Shown: positions 44,931 through 53,402 of the stretch, in pieces
Layout: each line of letters opens with the position of its first letter
Numbering within the stretch: the stretch's first letter is position 1
Notes under the pieces: model-generated
Databases searched by the model: none
What the model saw: the letters and a program-made list of their open reading frames with translations, nothing else
Told to the model about the DNA's origin: nothing
Assembly: GCF_044759095.2 (NCBI RefSeq)
Contig: NZ_JBIYSM020000008.1
Coordinates: forward strand, 48,743-112,742
DNA length: 64,000 nt
Direction of reading: 5' to 3'
Source: JBIYSM02 sp044759095
GTDB taxonomy: Bacteria > Bacillota > Bacilli > Brevibacillales > Brevibacillaceae
Made by a program: the position numbers and the translations under genes

Positions 44931-44960
44931 TTGTGATCCCGGCAATACCTGTGCTACAAT
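44931..44960 (+). promoter_or_regulatory. helD promoter
   Basis: TTGTGA (44931-44936) and TACAAT (44955-44960) are 18 bases apart; the -10 is extended by TGC. The 125-base leader downstream is very AT-rich and carries an inverted repeat TACAATT / AATTGTA. Confidence 0.6.
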
Positions 44961-45084
44961 GAGAAGTGGATTTTACAATTGTTTTCAAATAAACATATTT
45001 ATTCCATTTTAATTGTATAACATTTCTCTTGCGTTGTCAAACCTTTTGAACCAAAAAAGATTTTTGCGAAAAAGGAGCGATTCC

Positions 45085-47520
45085 ATGAGTGCAGTCGAGC
45101 AGGATCGGCTTGAGGAGCAACAACGGGTGGATCGGGTGATGGACGTAATCGCCAGACGAATTGTGTCTTTACAGCAGCAGGCAGGCGGGTTGCAAGCGGA
45201 TATCGTGGAAATACGCAAAAATTTCTGGGACGATGTAACTGTCAATTTTGACGACGCACACGAAGCGACCGAAACATACACAAGCATCAAACAGCAGGCG
45301 GAGGTGCTGTCGGAGCGGGAACGCAGCCATCAGCATGCCGAGAAGCAGCTAAAAACCCTGTTCAAACTACAACAGTCCCCGTACTTTGGGCGAATTGACT
45401 TCATGGAATCCGGCGAAAAACAAAGCGAGCGCATCTATCTGGGAATCGCTTCTCTCCTCGATGAAAACGACGAACACTTCCTCATCCATGACTGGCGCGC
45501 ACCGGTTTCAAGTCTGTATTATGACTGCCCGCCCGGAGCGGCGAAGTACGAAACACCCGGCGGCACTGTTACCGGCACATTGGAATTAAAGCGCCAGTAT
45601 CTCATCCGTGACGGCCGCATTCGAAGCATGTTTGACACAGGCGTAACGATTGGCGACGAACTGCTGCAGGAGATGCTCGGCAGACATGCCAGCTCGCAGA
45701 TGAAAAGTATTGTGGCTACGATACAAAAAGAGCAAAACCGCATCATTCGGAACGAACGAAGTCACTTGCTGATCGTAGAGGGGGCGGCGGGAAGCGGCAA
45801 GACATCCGCAGCGCTTCAGAGGGTCGCCTATTTGCTGTACCGCTACCGGAAAACTCTGAACGCGGAGCAGATCGTGCTGTTTTCCCCCAATCCGCTGTTT
45901 AACAGCTACATCTCTACCGTTCTCCCAGAGCTTGGCGAAGAGAACATGCAGCAGACCACCTTTCAGGAGTACCTGGAACGGCGGCTGGGGAAAACCTTCC
46001 GACTCGAAGATCCGTTCATGCAGCTCGAATATGTGCTCACCGCCGCAAACGAATCCGGTTATGCACCACGCATCGAAGGCATTCGCTTCAAGGCGTCCCT
46101 TGCATTCATGCAGATGGTCGATCGGTACATCGAATGGCTTGGACGGGAAGGCATGCGTTTTCGGGACGTAACGTTCCGCGGAAGAATCATCCTTTCAGCT
46201 GAACGCATGGCAGAACAGTTCTATTCCCTGGATCCTTCCATGCGAATCCCCAACCGATTGATCCTTCTGGCCAAATGGCTGCTTGCGCAACTGGAGGAAC
46301 AGGCAAGCCTGGAGCGAAAAAAACCATGGGTTGAAGATGAAATCGAGCTGCTCGACCAGGATGACTACCGGGAGGCGTATGAGGAACTGAGAAGAAGAAA
46401 ACGGCTTGGGGGAAATACATTCGACGACTTTGCGCTCGAACAAAAGCTGCTCGCCGCCCTTGTCGTAAACAGGCACTTCGAACCGCTGAGAGCAGTTGTA
46501 AAGCGCCTTCAGTTTATTGACGTCCCGGCCCTATACCGGCAGCTGTTCACTGATGCCCATCGCCTTTATCCATCGAACGACCGTACCGACTTGCCTGACT
46601 CATGGGAGGAGATCTGCGAACAGACAGTGGCACGGCTGGACCGCTCTGAGCTGGCGTATGAAGATGCCACACCGTATCTCTACCTAAAAGAACGGATGGA
46701 AGGATTCCGGACCAACCATTCCGTGCGTCACGTCTTTATCGATGAGGCGCAGGATTATTCGCCTTTTCAGATCGCTTTCCTCAGACGGATGTTTCCGAAC
46801 GGTAAAATGACGATGCTCGGCGACCTTAATCAGGGGATATACGTCCATTCCAGCAGCAACCATTTTGCAAAACTATCCTCGCTTTACCCGGAGGAACAGA
46901 CAGAAAAAATCGTCCTGACGCGAAGCTATCGCTCCACGCGGCCGATTGTGGTATTCACGCGTGGACTGATTGCGGGAGGAGACGCTATTGAGCCTTTTAA
47001 CCGGGAGGGGCGGAAACCAACCGTAACGCAAGCAGCAGACATGACGGAACTCGCCGCCCGGATCAAAGAACGCATCCGCTCTCTTCAAGCGGACGGCCAT
47101 CGAACGATAGCCGTCATCGGCAAAACCTTTGCAGAAAGCCAAGAAGCATACCAAGCATTGCGGGGCGATTCGCCGCTTCGACTGATCGGAAAGGAGGCGG
47201 TCTCGTTCGAGGCTGGTACGCTGGTCATTCCCTCCTATCTCGCAAAAGGTGTGGAATTCGACGCGGTTATCATCTACAATGCTTCGCAATACCAATACGG
47301 GAGAGAGAGGGAGCGGAAACTCTTCTACACGGCATGCACCCGGGCCATGCATGAATTGCACATCTGCTGCGTCGGCGATATCACTCCTTTTTTGAGCGTA
47401 CTGTCACCTGATACGTACAGCTTGGAAAATAAGAAAACCCAGCCGATTTTAGCTAACGCTGGTGTCGGCTGGGGCCCCGAACACTTTTCTAGCGGCTGTA
47501 TGGAATGTCCAAATTTATAA
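45085..47520 (+). CDS. helD: RNA polymerase-associated UvrD-like helicase HelD
   Basis: An 811-residue superfamily 1 ATPase of the HelD type, which removes stalled RNA polymerase and recycles it. The N-terminal coiled coil (about 1-75) inserts into the polymerase secondary channel. Walker A is VEGAAGSGKTS, Walker B VFIDEAQDYS, motif IV LTRSYRSTRPI, and motif VI TACTRAMHELHI. AAAGGAG precedes the ATG. The last 29 codons and the stop are supplied by dispersed repeat copy 2, so the native C terminus has been replaced or extended. Confidence 0.92.
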   Translation: MSAVEQDRLEEQQRVDRVMDVIARRIVSLQQQAGGLQADIVEIRKNFWDDVTVNFDDAHEATETYTSIKQQAEVLSERERSHQHAEKQLKTLFKLQQSPYFGRIDFMESGEKQSERIYLGIASLLDENDEHFLIHDWRAPVSSLYYDCPPGAAKYETPGGTVTGTLELKRQYLIRDGRIRSMFDTGVTIGDELLQEMLGRHASSQMKSIVATIQKEQNRIIRNERSHLLIVEGAAGSGKTSAALQRVAYLLYRYRKTLNAEQIVLFSPNPLFNSYISTVLPELGEENMQQTTFQEYLERRLGKTFRLEDPFMQLEYVLTAANESGYAPRIEGIRFKASLAFMQMVDRYIEWLGREGMRFRDVTFRGRIILSAERMAEQFYSLDPSMRIPNRLILLAKWLLAQLEEQASLERKKPWVEDEIELLDQDDYREAYEELRRRKRLGGNTFDDFALEQKLLAALVVNRHFEPLRAVVKRLQFIDVPALYRQLFTDAHRLYPSNDRTDLPDSWEEICEQTVARLDRSELAYEDATPYLYLKERMEGFRTNHSVRHVFIDEAQDYSPFQIAFLRRMFPNGKMTMLGDLNQGIYVHSSSNHFAKLSSLYPEEQTEKIVLTRSYRSTRPIVVFTRGLIAGGDAIEPFNREGRKPTVTQAADMTELAARIKERIRSLQADGHRTIAVIGKTFAESQEAYQALRGDSPLRLIGKEAVSFEAGTLVIPSYLAKGVEFDAVIIYNASQYQYGRERERKLFYTACTRAMHELHICCVGDITPFLSVLSPDTYSLENKKTQPILANAGVGWGPEHFSSGCMECPNL

Positions 47521-47533
47521 ATTCTTATACACC
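47431..47533. repeat. dispersed structured repeat, copy 2 (short form)
   Basis: 103 bp from AAGAAAACCCAGCCGA to TATACACC, ending where copy 3 begins. The hairpin CCCAGCCGA/TCGGCTGGG is perfect. In the plus direction bases 47431-47520 are read as the last 30 codons of helD, including the TAA stop. Confidence 0.88.
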
Positions 47534-47683
47534 AAGAAAACCCACCCGGCATGAGCTATCCTCGACCCACTCGGCGTTAGCTATCGCTGTGCCGAGTGGG
47601 GTCCCTTTCTTCGCCGGGCGGGGGCCCCGAACACTTTTCTAGCGGCTGTATGGGATGTCCAAATTTATAAATTCATATACACC
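47534..47683. repeat. dispersed structured repeat, copy 3 (long form)
   Basis: 150 bp in tandem with copy 2. It has an extra inner hairpin (CCCACTCGGC 47566-47575 with GCCGAGTGGG 47591-47600) inside the outer stem CCCACCCGGC/GCCGGGCGGG. About 120 bases are almost identical to copy 4. Its right end touches the T-tract of the tRNA-Ser terminator. Confidence 0.88.
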
Positions 47684-47689
47684 AAAAAA

Positions 47690-47711
47690 GCAGGTAGGAT
47701 CATCTACCTGC
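47690..47711 (-). terminator. tRNA-Ser terminator
   Basis: GCAGGTAG and CTACCTGC form a perfect 8-bp stem; the minus strand continues with TTTTTT, which abuts repeat copy 3. Confidence 0.85.
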
Positions 47712-47727
47712 TTGCCTCTTCTATGTA

Positions 47728-47816
47728 TGGCGGAGGGAGAGGGATTCGAACCCCCGTGACGTTGCCGCCTAACGGTTTTCAAGACCGCCCCGTTATGACC
47801 ACTTCGGTATCCCTCC
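47728..47816 (-). tRNA. tRNA-Ser (UGA)
   Basis: An 89-base class II tRNA with acceptor GGAGGGA/TCCCTCC, encoded CCA, anticodon loop CTTGAAA and a long variable arm. It is a single-gene unit with its own terminator. Confidence 0.95.
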
Positions 47817-47903
47817 GCGTATCAGACAAGAATTACTATAGCATAAAAACCCTTACTTGTGCAATGGTTTTTGCTAAAAAAATTCACCTGTAACAGAAAA
47901 GAT

Positions 47904-47928
47904 GCCCGGCCTTTCCTGCAGACCGGGC
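47904..47928 (-). terminator. terminator of the yod/gab operon
   Basis: GCCCGG and CCGGGC with a 13-base loop, followed on the minus strand by ATCTTTTC. It follows the aldehyde dehydrogenase stop. Confidence 0.7.
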
Positions 47929-47939
47929 CTGTTTGTGTC

Positions 47940-49358
47940 TTAGCGTTTGATCACAACCAGCTTTAACTCCGTCATTTCTTCGACAGCGTATTTGACGCCT
48001 TCCCGTCCCATACCGCTCTCTTTTACCCCACCGTACGGCATGTGGTCGACCCGGAACGTCGGCACGTCGTTGATCATCACGCCGCCTACGTGCAGCTGTT
48101 CCGCCGCCTGCAGCGCAAGTGCGAGATTATTGGTGTACAGACCCGCCTGCAAACCGTAGCGGGAGTCGTTGACCAGTGCAATTGCTTCGTCAACCGTGTC
48201 AACGGGATTTATCAATACGACCGGACCGAATACTTCCTGGCAGGAAACCTTCGCATCCGCAGGAACACCGGTCAGCACGGTAGGCTGCAGAACGCGCCCC
48301 ACTGTCTCTCCGCCGCACTCGACGCGGGCACCGCGCTGTTTCGCTTCTTCAATCCAGGCCAAAGCCCGCTCCGTTTCTTTCGGACTGATCATGGCGGAGT
48401 AGTCCGTTGACTCGGACAGGGAATCACCGCCCTGCAATTTGCGGGTCTCCGCCACAAATTGCTCCACAAATGTCTCGTACAGTTCCTTCACGACATAGAT
48501 GCGCTGGACGGATATGCACACCTGACCGGAGTACGCAAATGCGCCGAAAATGCAGCGCGGAATGACCTCCTCCAGGTTGACGTCACGGTCGACAATCACC
48601 GCAGAGTTGGAGCCAAGCTCCAGGGTTACCCGCTTCAGTCCGGCTCGATTGCGAATATCGATGCCGACTGCAGGGCTGCCGGTAAAGGTGATCGCCTTGA
48701 TCCGCGGATCCGTCACCAGAAGATCGCCGACCTTGCCGCCGCTGCCGGTGATCACGTTCAGCGCGCCAGCCGGCAGTCCCGCCTGTTCCGCAATTTCAGC
48801 CAGGAAAAAGGCGGAAAGCGGCGTCTGGGAAGCCGGTTTTAACACAATCGTATTGCCTGCCGCAAGCGCCGGTCCCACTTTGTGGGCGACGAGATTCATC
48901 GGGAAGTTGAACGGTGTGATCGCTCCGATGACGCCCAGCGGTTCCCGTACCGTGTAAGCCAGCCGTCCTTCTCCGCCGATGGCCGCATCAAGCGGAAGCG
49001 TCTCGCCGTGAATGCGCTTCGCCTCTTCTGCGGCAAACTTGTACGTCTGTATGGTCCGAATTACCTCGCCGCGAGCCGTTTTGATCGGTTTGCCCGCCTC
49101 CAGCGCGATGATTTTTGCCGCCTCTTCCAGACGTTCGTTCAAGAGGGTGGATATTTTTTCCAAAATGTTCGCCCGTTGGTGTGCAGGCATGCGACGCATG
49201 ACAGAAGCGGCTTCCTCGGCTGCTGTGATGGCCTTTTCCACCGTCTTTGCATCAGCCAGCGGGATCTCGGCGATCTGCTCGCCGCTAAACGGGGCATACA
49301 GCGGTGCGTACTCCGCCGTTTCTACCCACTCTCCGCCAATGTAGCACGCTTTTTTCAT
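47940..49358 (-). CDS. NAD(P)-dependent aldehyde dehydrogenase
   Basis: A 472-residue aldehyde dehydrogenase with the oxyanion Asn in PFNFPMN, catalytic Glu in LELGSNS and catalytic Cys in YSGQVCISVQR. Last gene of the six-gene operon, 14 bases after gabT, which suggests oxidation of a semialdehyde made by the aminotransferase. GGGGGAGG precedes the ATG. The exact substrate (succinate or malonate semialdehyde, or another) cannot be told. Confidence 0.9.
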   Translation of the reverse strand: MKKACYIGGEWVETAEYAPLYAPFSGEQIAEIPLADAKTVEKAITAAEEAASVMRRMPAHQRANILEKISTLLNERLEEAAKIIALEAGKPIKTARGEVIRTIQTYKFAAEEAKRIHGETLPLDAAIGGEGRLAYTVREPLGVIGAITPFNFPMNLVAHKVGPALAAGNTIVLKPASQTPLSAFFLAEIAEQAGLPAGALNVITGSGGKVGDLLVTDPRIKAITFTGSPAVGIDIRNRAGLKRVTLELGSNSAVIVDRDVNLEEVIPRCIFGAFAYSGQVCISVQRIYVVKELYETFVEQFVAETRKLQGGDSLSESTDYSAMISPKETERALAWIEEAKQRGARVECGGETVGRVLQPTVLTGVPADAKVSCQEVFGPVVLINPVDTVDEAIALVNDSRYGLQAGLYTNNLALALQAAEQLHVGGVMINDVPTFRVDHMPYGGVKESGMGREGVKYAVEEMTELKLVVIKR

Positions 49359-49372
49359 AATAGTCCTCCCCC

Positions 49373-50731
49373 TTATCGGTTGGATGTGCACAGCTCTTCT
49401 AACACATTCTCCATGACGGCCAAACCTTCCTCCAGTTGATCATCCGTAATCACCAGCGGAGAGAGGATGCGGATCACGTTGCTGTGCAATCCGGCAGAGA
49501 GCAGGACAAGACCGCGGCGGTTGCAGGCTTGCACGATTTTGGCCGTCAATTCCTTATCCGGTTCCTTGGTCGTCTTGTCCTTGACGATCTCCATCGCGCA
49601 CATCGCCCCCAGACCGCGGGCATCTCCCACCTGCGCATACTTTTCGCGGAACTGCTGGAAACGCTGCAGGATTCTCTCCCCGATGATCCGGCCGCGCTCC
49701 GGCAGATTCTGTTGTTCCATCATCTCAATCACTTTCAGTGCGGCCACGCAGCCGAGCGGACTTCCACCGTAGGTACCGCCGATTTCACCCGGGTTGGGCG
49801 CGTCCATTATTTCCGCCCGCCCCGTAACGGCACTGATCGGCAGCCCTGCCGCAATCGATTTGGACATCACGATCAAGTCAGGCACGACGTCAAAGTGCTC
49901 GATGGCGAACATTTTACCGGTGCGGCCGAATCCGGTCTGTACCTCGTCGGCGATAAACAGGATGCCGTGCTTCTCGCAAATCGCCTTGACCCCTTGTACG
50001 AAGCGTTTGGACGGAACGACAAAACCGCCTTCCCCTTGTACCGGCTCCATGATGACAGCGGCGACATCGTCCGGCGCAACTTCCCCGAGGAAAAAGTCTT
50101 CAAAGCGACGCAGCGTTTCCCTGTCCACTTCTTCCGGAGTCGCTCCGTACGGCGCGCGGTAGTAGTACGGATAACTCATTTTGTACACTTCCGGAGCGAA
50201 CGGGCCAAACTGGTACTTGTACGGGCGGACCTTGCTGGTCAGCGTCATCGCCAAAAGCGTTCGGCCGTGATAACCCCGCTCAAAGGAGATGATCGCCTTC
50301 CGGCCGGTGTGCTTTCGGGCGATTTTGATCGCATTTTCTACCGCTTCCGCTCCGCTGTTGAGGAAAAACGTCTTTTTCGCATGCGTACCCGGCGTGATTT
50401 GGTTCAGTTTCTCCGCCAACTGCACATAAGGTTCGTACATCATGACGTGGAAGCAGGTGTGAATGTACTGATCAAGCTGCTCTTTCAGCGCTTCCACGAC
50501 GGCTGGCGGGCAGTGACCGGCGTTCATCGAACCGATGGCACCGGCGAAATCAATGAAGGTGTTGCCGTCCACGTCGGTCAGGAGCGCTCCCTGTGCCTTG
50601 ACAACAAAGGTAGGCGCTGTGTTGAAAGGTCCGCGCGGTACGTTTTCTTCCTTGCGGGCCAAAAGCTCCTGGGCTTTCGGGCCGGGTACGGCCGTTTTCA
50701 ATTGGATGAACCTGGTTGTCATTTGACTCAT
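49373..50731 (-). CDS. gabT: GabT-like class III aminotransferase
   Basis: A 452-residue PLP enzyme resembling 4-aminobutyrate-2-oxoglutarate aminotransferase. The PLP Lys is in DLIVMSKSIAAGLP, the Asp in FIADEVQTGFGRTG, and SGAEAVENAIK binds phosphate. The start overlaps the yodQ stop (ATGA). GABA or another omega-amino acid is the likely substrate, given the following dehydrogenase. Confidence 0.88.
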   Translation of the reverse strand: MSQMTTRFIQLKTAVPGPKAQELLARKEENVPRGPFNTAPTFVVKAQGALLTDVDGNTFIDFAGAIGSMNAGHCPPAVVEALKEQLDQYIHTCFHVMMYEPYVQLAEKLNQITPGTHAKKTFFLNSGAEAVENAIKIARKHTGRKAIISFERGYHGRTLLAMTLTSKVRPYKYQFGPFAPEVYKMSYPYYYRAPYGATPEEVDRETLRRFEDFFLGEVAPDDVAAVIMEPVQGEGGFVVPSKRFVQGVKAICEKHGILFIADEVQTGFGRTGKMFAIEHFDVVPDLIVMSKSIAAGLPISAVTGRAEIMDAPNPGEIGGTYGGSPLGCVAALKVIEMMEQQNLPERGRIIGERILQRFQQFREKYAQVGDARGLGAMCAMEIVKDKTTKEPDKELTAKIVQACNRRGLVLLSAGLHSNVIRILSPLVITDDQLEEGLAVMENVLEELCTSNR

Positions 50732-52014
50732 GATGATACGCCTCCCTCTTGCGCTATTCCGCACCACTCCAGCATGGTAAGTGCGAATATTTCGGCACAT
50801 TGAAACACAGTGTCCAGTTCAATATATTCATTCGGGTAGTGAGCTACCTGAGTGACACCCGGTCCCACTACGATCGCCGGGGTGTCGGCGAGCACCGTCA
50901 GCAAGCCCCCATCCGTCCCCCATGGCGATGCCTCCACGACGGCCTGCTTGCCCGTCACGCTTTCAAAGCTCTTTTGCAAAAGCTCCATGAGCGGATGATC
51001 TTCCGCCACCGCTCCTGGTACCCACCTGGCACCAAACCACTCCAGCTCCACCGGGTGTTCGGCAAACCAGGGATCCCGCTCCGCCAAGCGTTTCAGAGCC
51101 GCATCCATCTCGGCTTTGGCGTCGTCCATCGCTTCCCCCGGCGCCACTCCCATGCGTCCCTCCAGCTTCACCAGATCCGCCACCGATGACGGCCACTTGC
51201 CTCCTTCAATCACGCCGATGTTGATCGGGATGGGGATGGGCAGCTTGGCATAGAGCGGGTCGGTGATTCGATCATTGCGCTCTTTCTCCAGACGGGCGAT
51301 TTCCTGTACGACGAGCATGCTCTTTTCAATCGCGCTTACGCCTTCGTAGCGGGTGCCGCCATGTGCGGAACGACCCTTGACGGTCAGCCGGAACCACATC
51401 GAGCCTTGCTGCTTGGGGAAGATTTTCATGTTGGTGGGTTCGGGAATCAGCGCCGCGTCTGCCTTGTATCCGCGTAAAATCGTCGCAAGCGTGCCGGCCC
51501 CACCGCTCTCTTCCTCTACGACGCTTTGAAAAATCACGTCGCCCTGCAGGCGAACTCCAAGGGCCTGCAGCGTTTGGATCGCCAACAGGGAAGCGAGGTT
51601 CCCTCCCTTCATGTCGGTCGCACCCCGGCCGTACAGCTTGCCGTCCACAATTTCTCCACTGAACGGATCATGCTCCCATTGGGCGCGGTCGCCGGCGGGC
51701 ACCACGTCCACATGACCGTTGAGGATCAGGGAGCGGCCGCCTCCGGTTCCTTTCCACACGCCTACTACATTCGGACTGTTCTCAAATGAGGTTCGCGGGG
51801 ACACGAAATACGGATGCCGGGTCAACTCCTCGCCTTCCATCACCCACAAGTCTACCTCCATGCCCATCGCGTCCAATCTTTTGGCAATACTCTCCTGAAT
51901 GGAGCGTTCTTCCCCCTGCACGCTTTTCTCTCTCACCCAGGCCTGCAGCAGTTCGACAGCAGCTTCCCTTTCCTTTTTGATCTGCGCTTGGATCTTTTCC
52001 TTCCAGCCGGTCAT
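50728..52014 (-). CDS. yodQ: M20-family deacylase (YodQ-like)
   Basis: A 428-residue ArgE/DapE-type di-metal amidohydrolase. Metal ligands are seen in LNGHVDVVP (His), GRGATDMKGG (Asp) and VVEEESGG (catalytic Glu plus ligand). AAGGAGGGG precedes the ATG at 52014. In B. subtilis YodQ lies between the acetyltransferase YodP and the CoA-transferase subunits, so removal of an N-acetyl group from a beta-lysine product is a reasonable but unproven role. Confidence 0.85.
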   Translation of the reverse strand: MTGWKEKIQAQIKKEREAAVELLQAWVREKSVQGEERSIQESIAKRLDAMGMEVDLWVMEGEELTRHPYFVSPRTSFENSPNVVGVWKGTGGGRSLILNGHVDVVPAGDRAQWEHDPFSGEIVDGKLYGRGATDMKGGNLASLLAIQTLQALGVRLQGDVIFQSVVEEESGGAGTLATILRGYKADAALIPEPTNMKIFPKQQGSMWFRLTVKGRSAHGGTRYEGVSAIEKSMLVVQEIARLEKERNDRITDPLYAKLPIPIPINIGVIEGGKWPSSVADLVKLEGRMGVAPGEAMDDAKAEMDAALKRLAERDPWFAEHPVELEWFGARWVPGAVAEDHPLMELLQKSFESVTGKQAVVEASPWGTDGGLLTVLADTPAIVVGPGVTQVAHYPNEYIELDTVFQCAEIFALTMLEWCGIAQEGGVSS

Positions 52015-52036
52015 CAAGACATCCCCTCCTTCGTGA

Positions 52037-52714
52037 TTATTCAAAAACAGCGACTTGGCCGTCGATCCTAAGCTCTGCTTCCGTTGCCCCGATCACGTCA
52101 CCCACTGTGTACGGGTACATCACTTCTCTTAGGTACAGTCCGTCCGGTTTTACCTCCATCACCGCCATGTCGGTGATGATCAGGTCAGCCGCTTTATGGG
52201 CCGTCAGCGGAAGGGAACACTCCCGCACAATTTTGGAGCGTCCGTTTTTGTCCAGATGGGTGGTCAGCACCATTACCTTCTTCGCTTTTTGCGCCAGTTC
52301 CATCGCGCCGCCCATGCCCGGAACGCGTTTGCCTGGTACGATCCAGTTGGCAATGTCACCCGTCTGGCTGACTTCCAGCACACCGAGGATGGTCATGTCC
52401 AGCAACCCGCGGCGAATGATGGCAAACGCGGTCGCACTGTCAAAGAAGGAAGCGCCTGTGGCCAGCGTCACCGGAAATCCGCCTGCATTGCACAGCATCG
52501 GGTTTTCTTCCCCTTTGGCCGGGCTTGGGCCTGTTCCGAGTATGCCGTTTTCCGCGTGAAACATCACCCGCTTTTCTTTGGGGATATAATCGGCCACCAA
52601 TGTCGGGATGCCGATCCCCAGGTTGATGATCATGCCGTCTTCAATTTCCTGTGCCGCTCGGCGGGCGATCCGCTCGCGGTAGTTCTCGCTCTCCCTTACT
52701 TCTCCCAAGCCCAT
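52037..52714 (-). CDS. yodR: 3-oxoacid-type CoA-transferase subunit B
   Basis: A 225-residue beta subunit with the catalytic Glu in FHAENGILGTGP and the GGFPVTLATGASFF block. It moves CoA between acyl-CoA and a 3-oxo or similar acid together with subunit A. It overlaps subunit A by 19 bases. Order and neighbours match yodR of Bacillus. Confidence 0.88.
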   Translation of the reverse strand: MGLGEVRESENYRERIARRAAQEIEDGMIINLGIGIPTLVADYIPKEKRVMFHAENGILGTGPSPAKGEENPMLCNAGGFPVTLATGASFFDSATAFAIIRRGLLDMTILGVLEVSQTGDIANWIVPGKRVPGMGGAMELAQKAKKVMVLTTHLDKNGRSKIVRECSLPLTAHKAADLIITDMAVMEVKPDGLYLREVMYPYTVGDVIGATEAELRIDGQVAVFE

Positions 52715-53388
52715 CGCCAGTTCACCCCTTCGCTTTGGACGATATAGTTGACAAAAACCCCTGGCGTCACGATCTCCTCGGGATTCAGCTCGCCGATCTC
52801 GACGATTTCATCCGCCTCCACGATGGTGATGTCGCCGGCCATCGCCACAAGCGGATTAAAGTTGCGTCCGCTCGTATCGTATACCAGGTTTCCGAAGCGA
52901 TCCGCCTTTTTCGCGTGAACGATGGCCACATCGGCAGTAAGCGGTGTTTCCAGCAAATACTCCTTGCCGTCCACCGTTACCTTTTGCTTTCCTTTTTCCG
53001 CGATGGTCCCAAGGCCGATGTCGGACAGGATGCCGCCCAGACCTACCCCGCCGGCGCGTACCCGCTCCGCGAGAATCCCCTGGGGACAGAACTCCACTTC
53101 CAGCTCTCCGGCCGTCATTTGCGCCCCTGCGTTGGGGTTTGATCCGATGTGCGAGGCGATTACCTTTTTCACGCGCCGCTCTGTGACCAGTTTGCCTACG
53201 CCGATATGGGGAAAGGCCGTGTCATTGCTGATCAGGGTAATGTTCCTTACGCCCTTGTCGAGAATGCCCTGGATCAGCGTAGGCGGATTTCCTACCCCGC
53301 CGAATCCACCGGCAGCCAATGTCATGCCGTCATGAAAGTGGTCAAGCGCTTCTTCCAGTGATATGACTTTTTCAAACCGATTCCTCAA
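52696..53388 (-). CDS. yodS: 3-oxoacid-type CoA-transferase subunit A
   Basis: A 230-residue alpha subunit with the oxyanion glycine motif GGFGGVGNPPTLI and GLGGILSDIGLGT. The start is TTG at 53388, seven bases after GGAGGG. It lies 14 bases after the yodT homologue. Substrate is unknown; the family includes acetoacetate and butyrate CoA-transferases. Confidence 0.88.
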   Translation of the reverse strand: MRNRFEKVISLEEALDHFHDGMTLAAGGFGGVGNPPTLIQGILDKGVRNITLISNDTAFPHIGVGKLVTERRVKKVIASHIGSNPNAGAQMTAGELEVEFCPQGILAERVRAGGVGLGGILSDIGLGTIAEKGKQKVTVDGKEYLLETPLTADVAIVHAKKADRFGNLVYDTSGRNFNPLVAMAGDITIVEADEIVEIGELNPEEIVTPGVFVNYIVQSEGVNWRWAWEK

Positions 53389-53402
53389 ACCTGAACCCTC
53401 CT

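Noticed and set aside
44617..44988. Minus-strand frame in the gap upstream of the HExxxH gene
   Set aside because: It overlaps the real start of that gene out of frame and crosses the orphan terminator.
49436..50803. 455-codon plus-strand frame opposite gabT
   Set aside because: Codon-bias shadow of a PLP aminotransferase with intact motifs.
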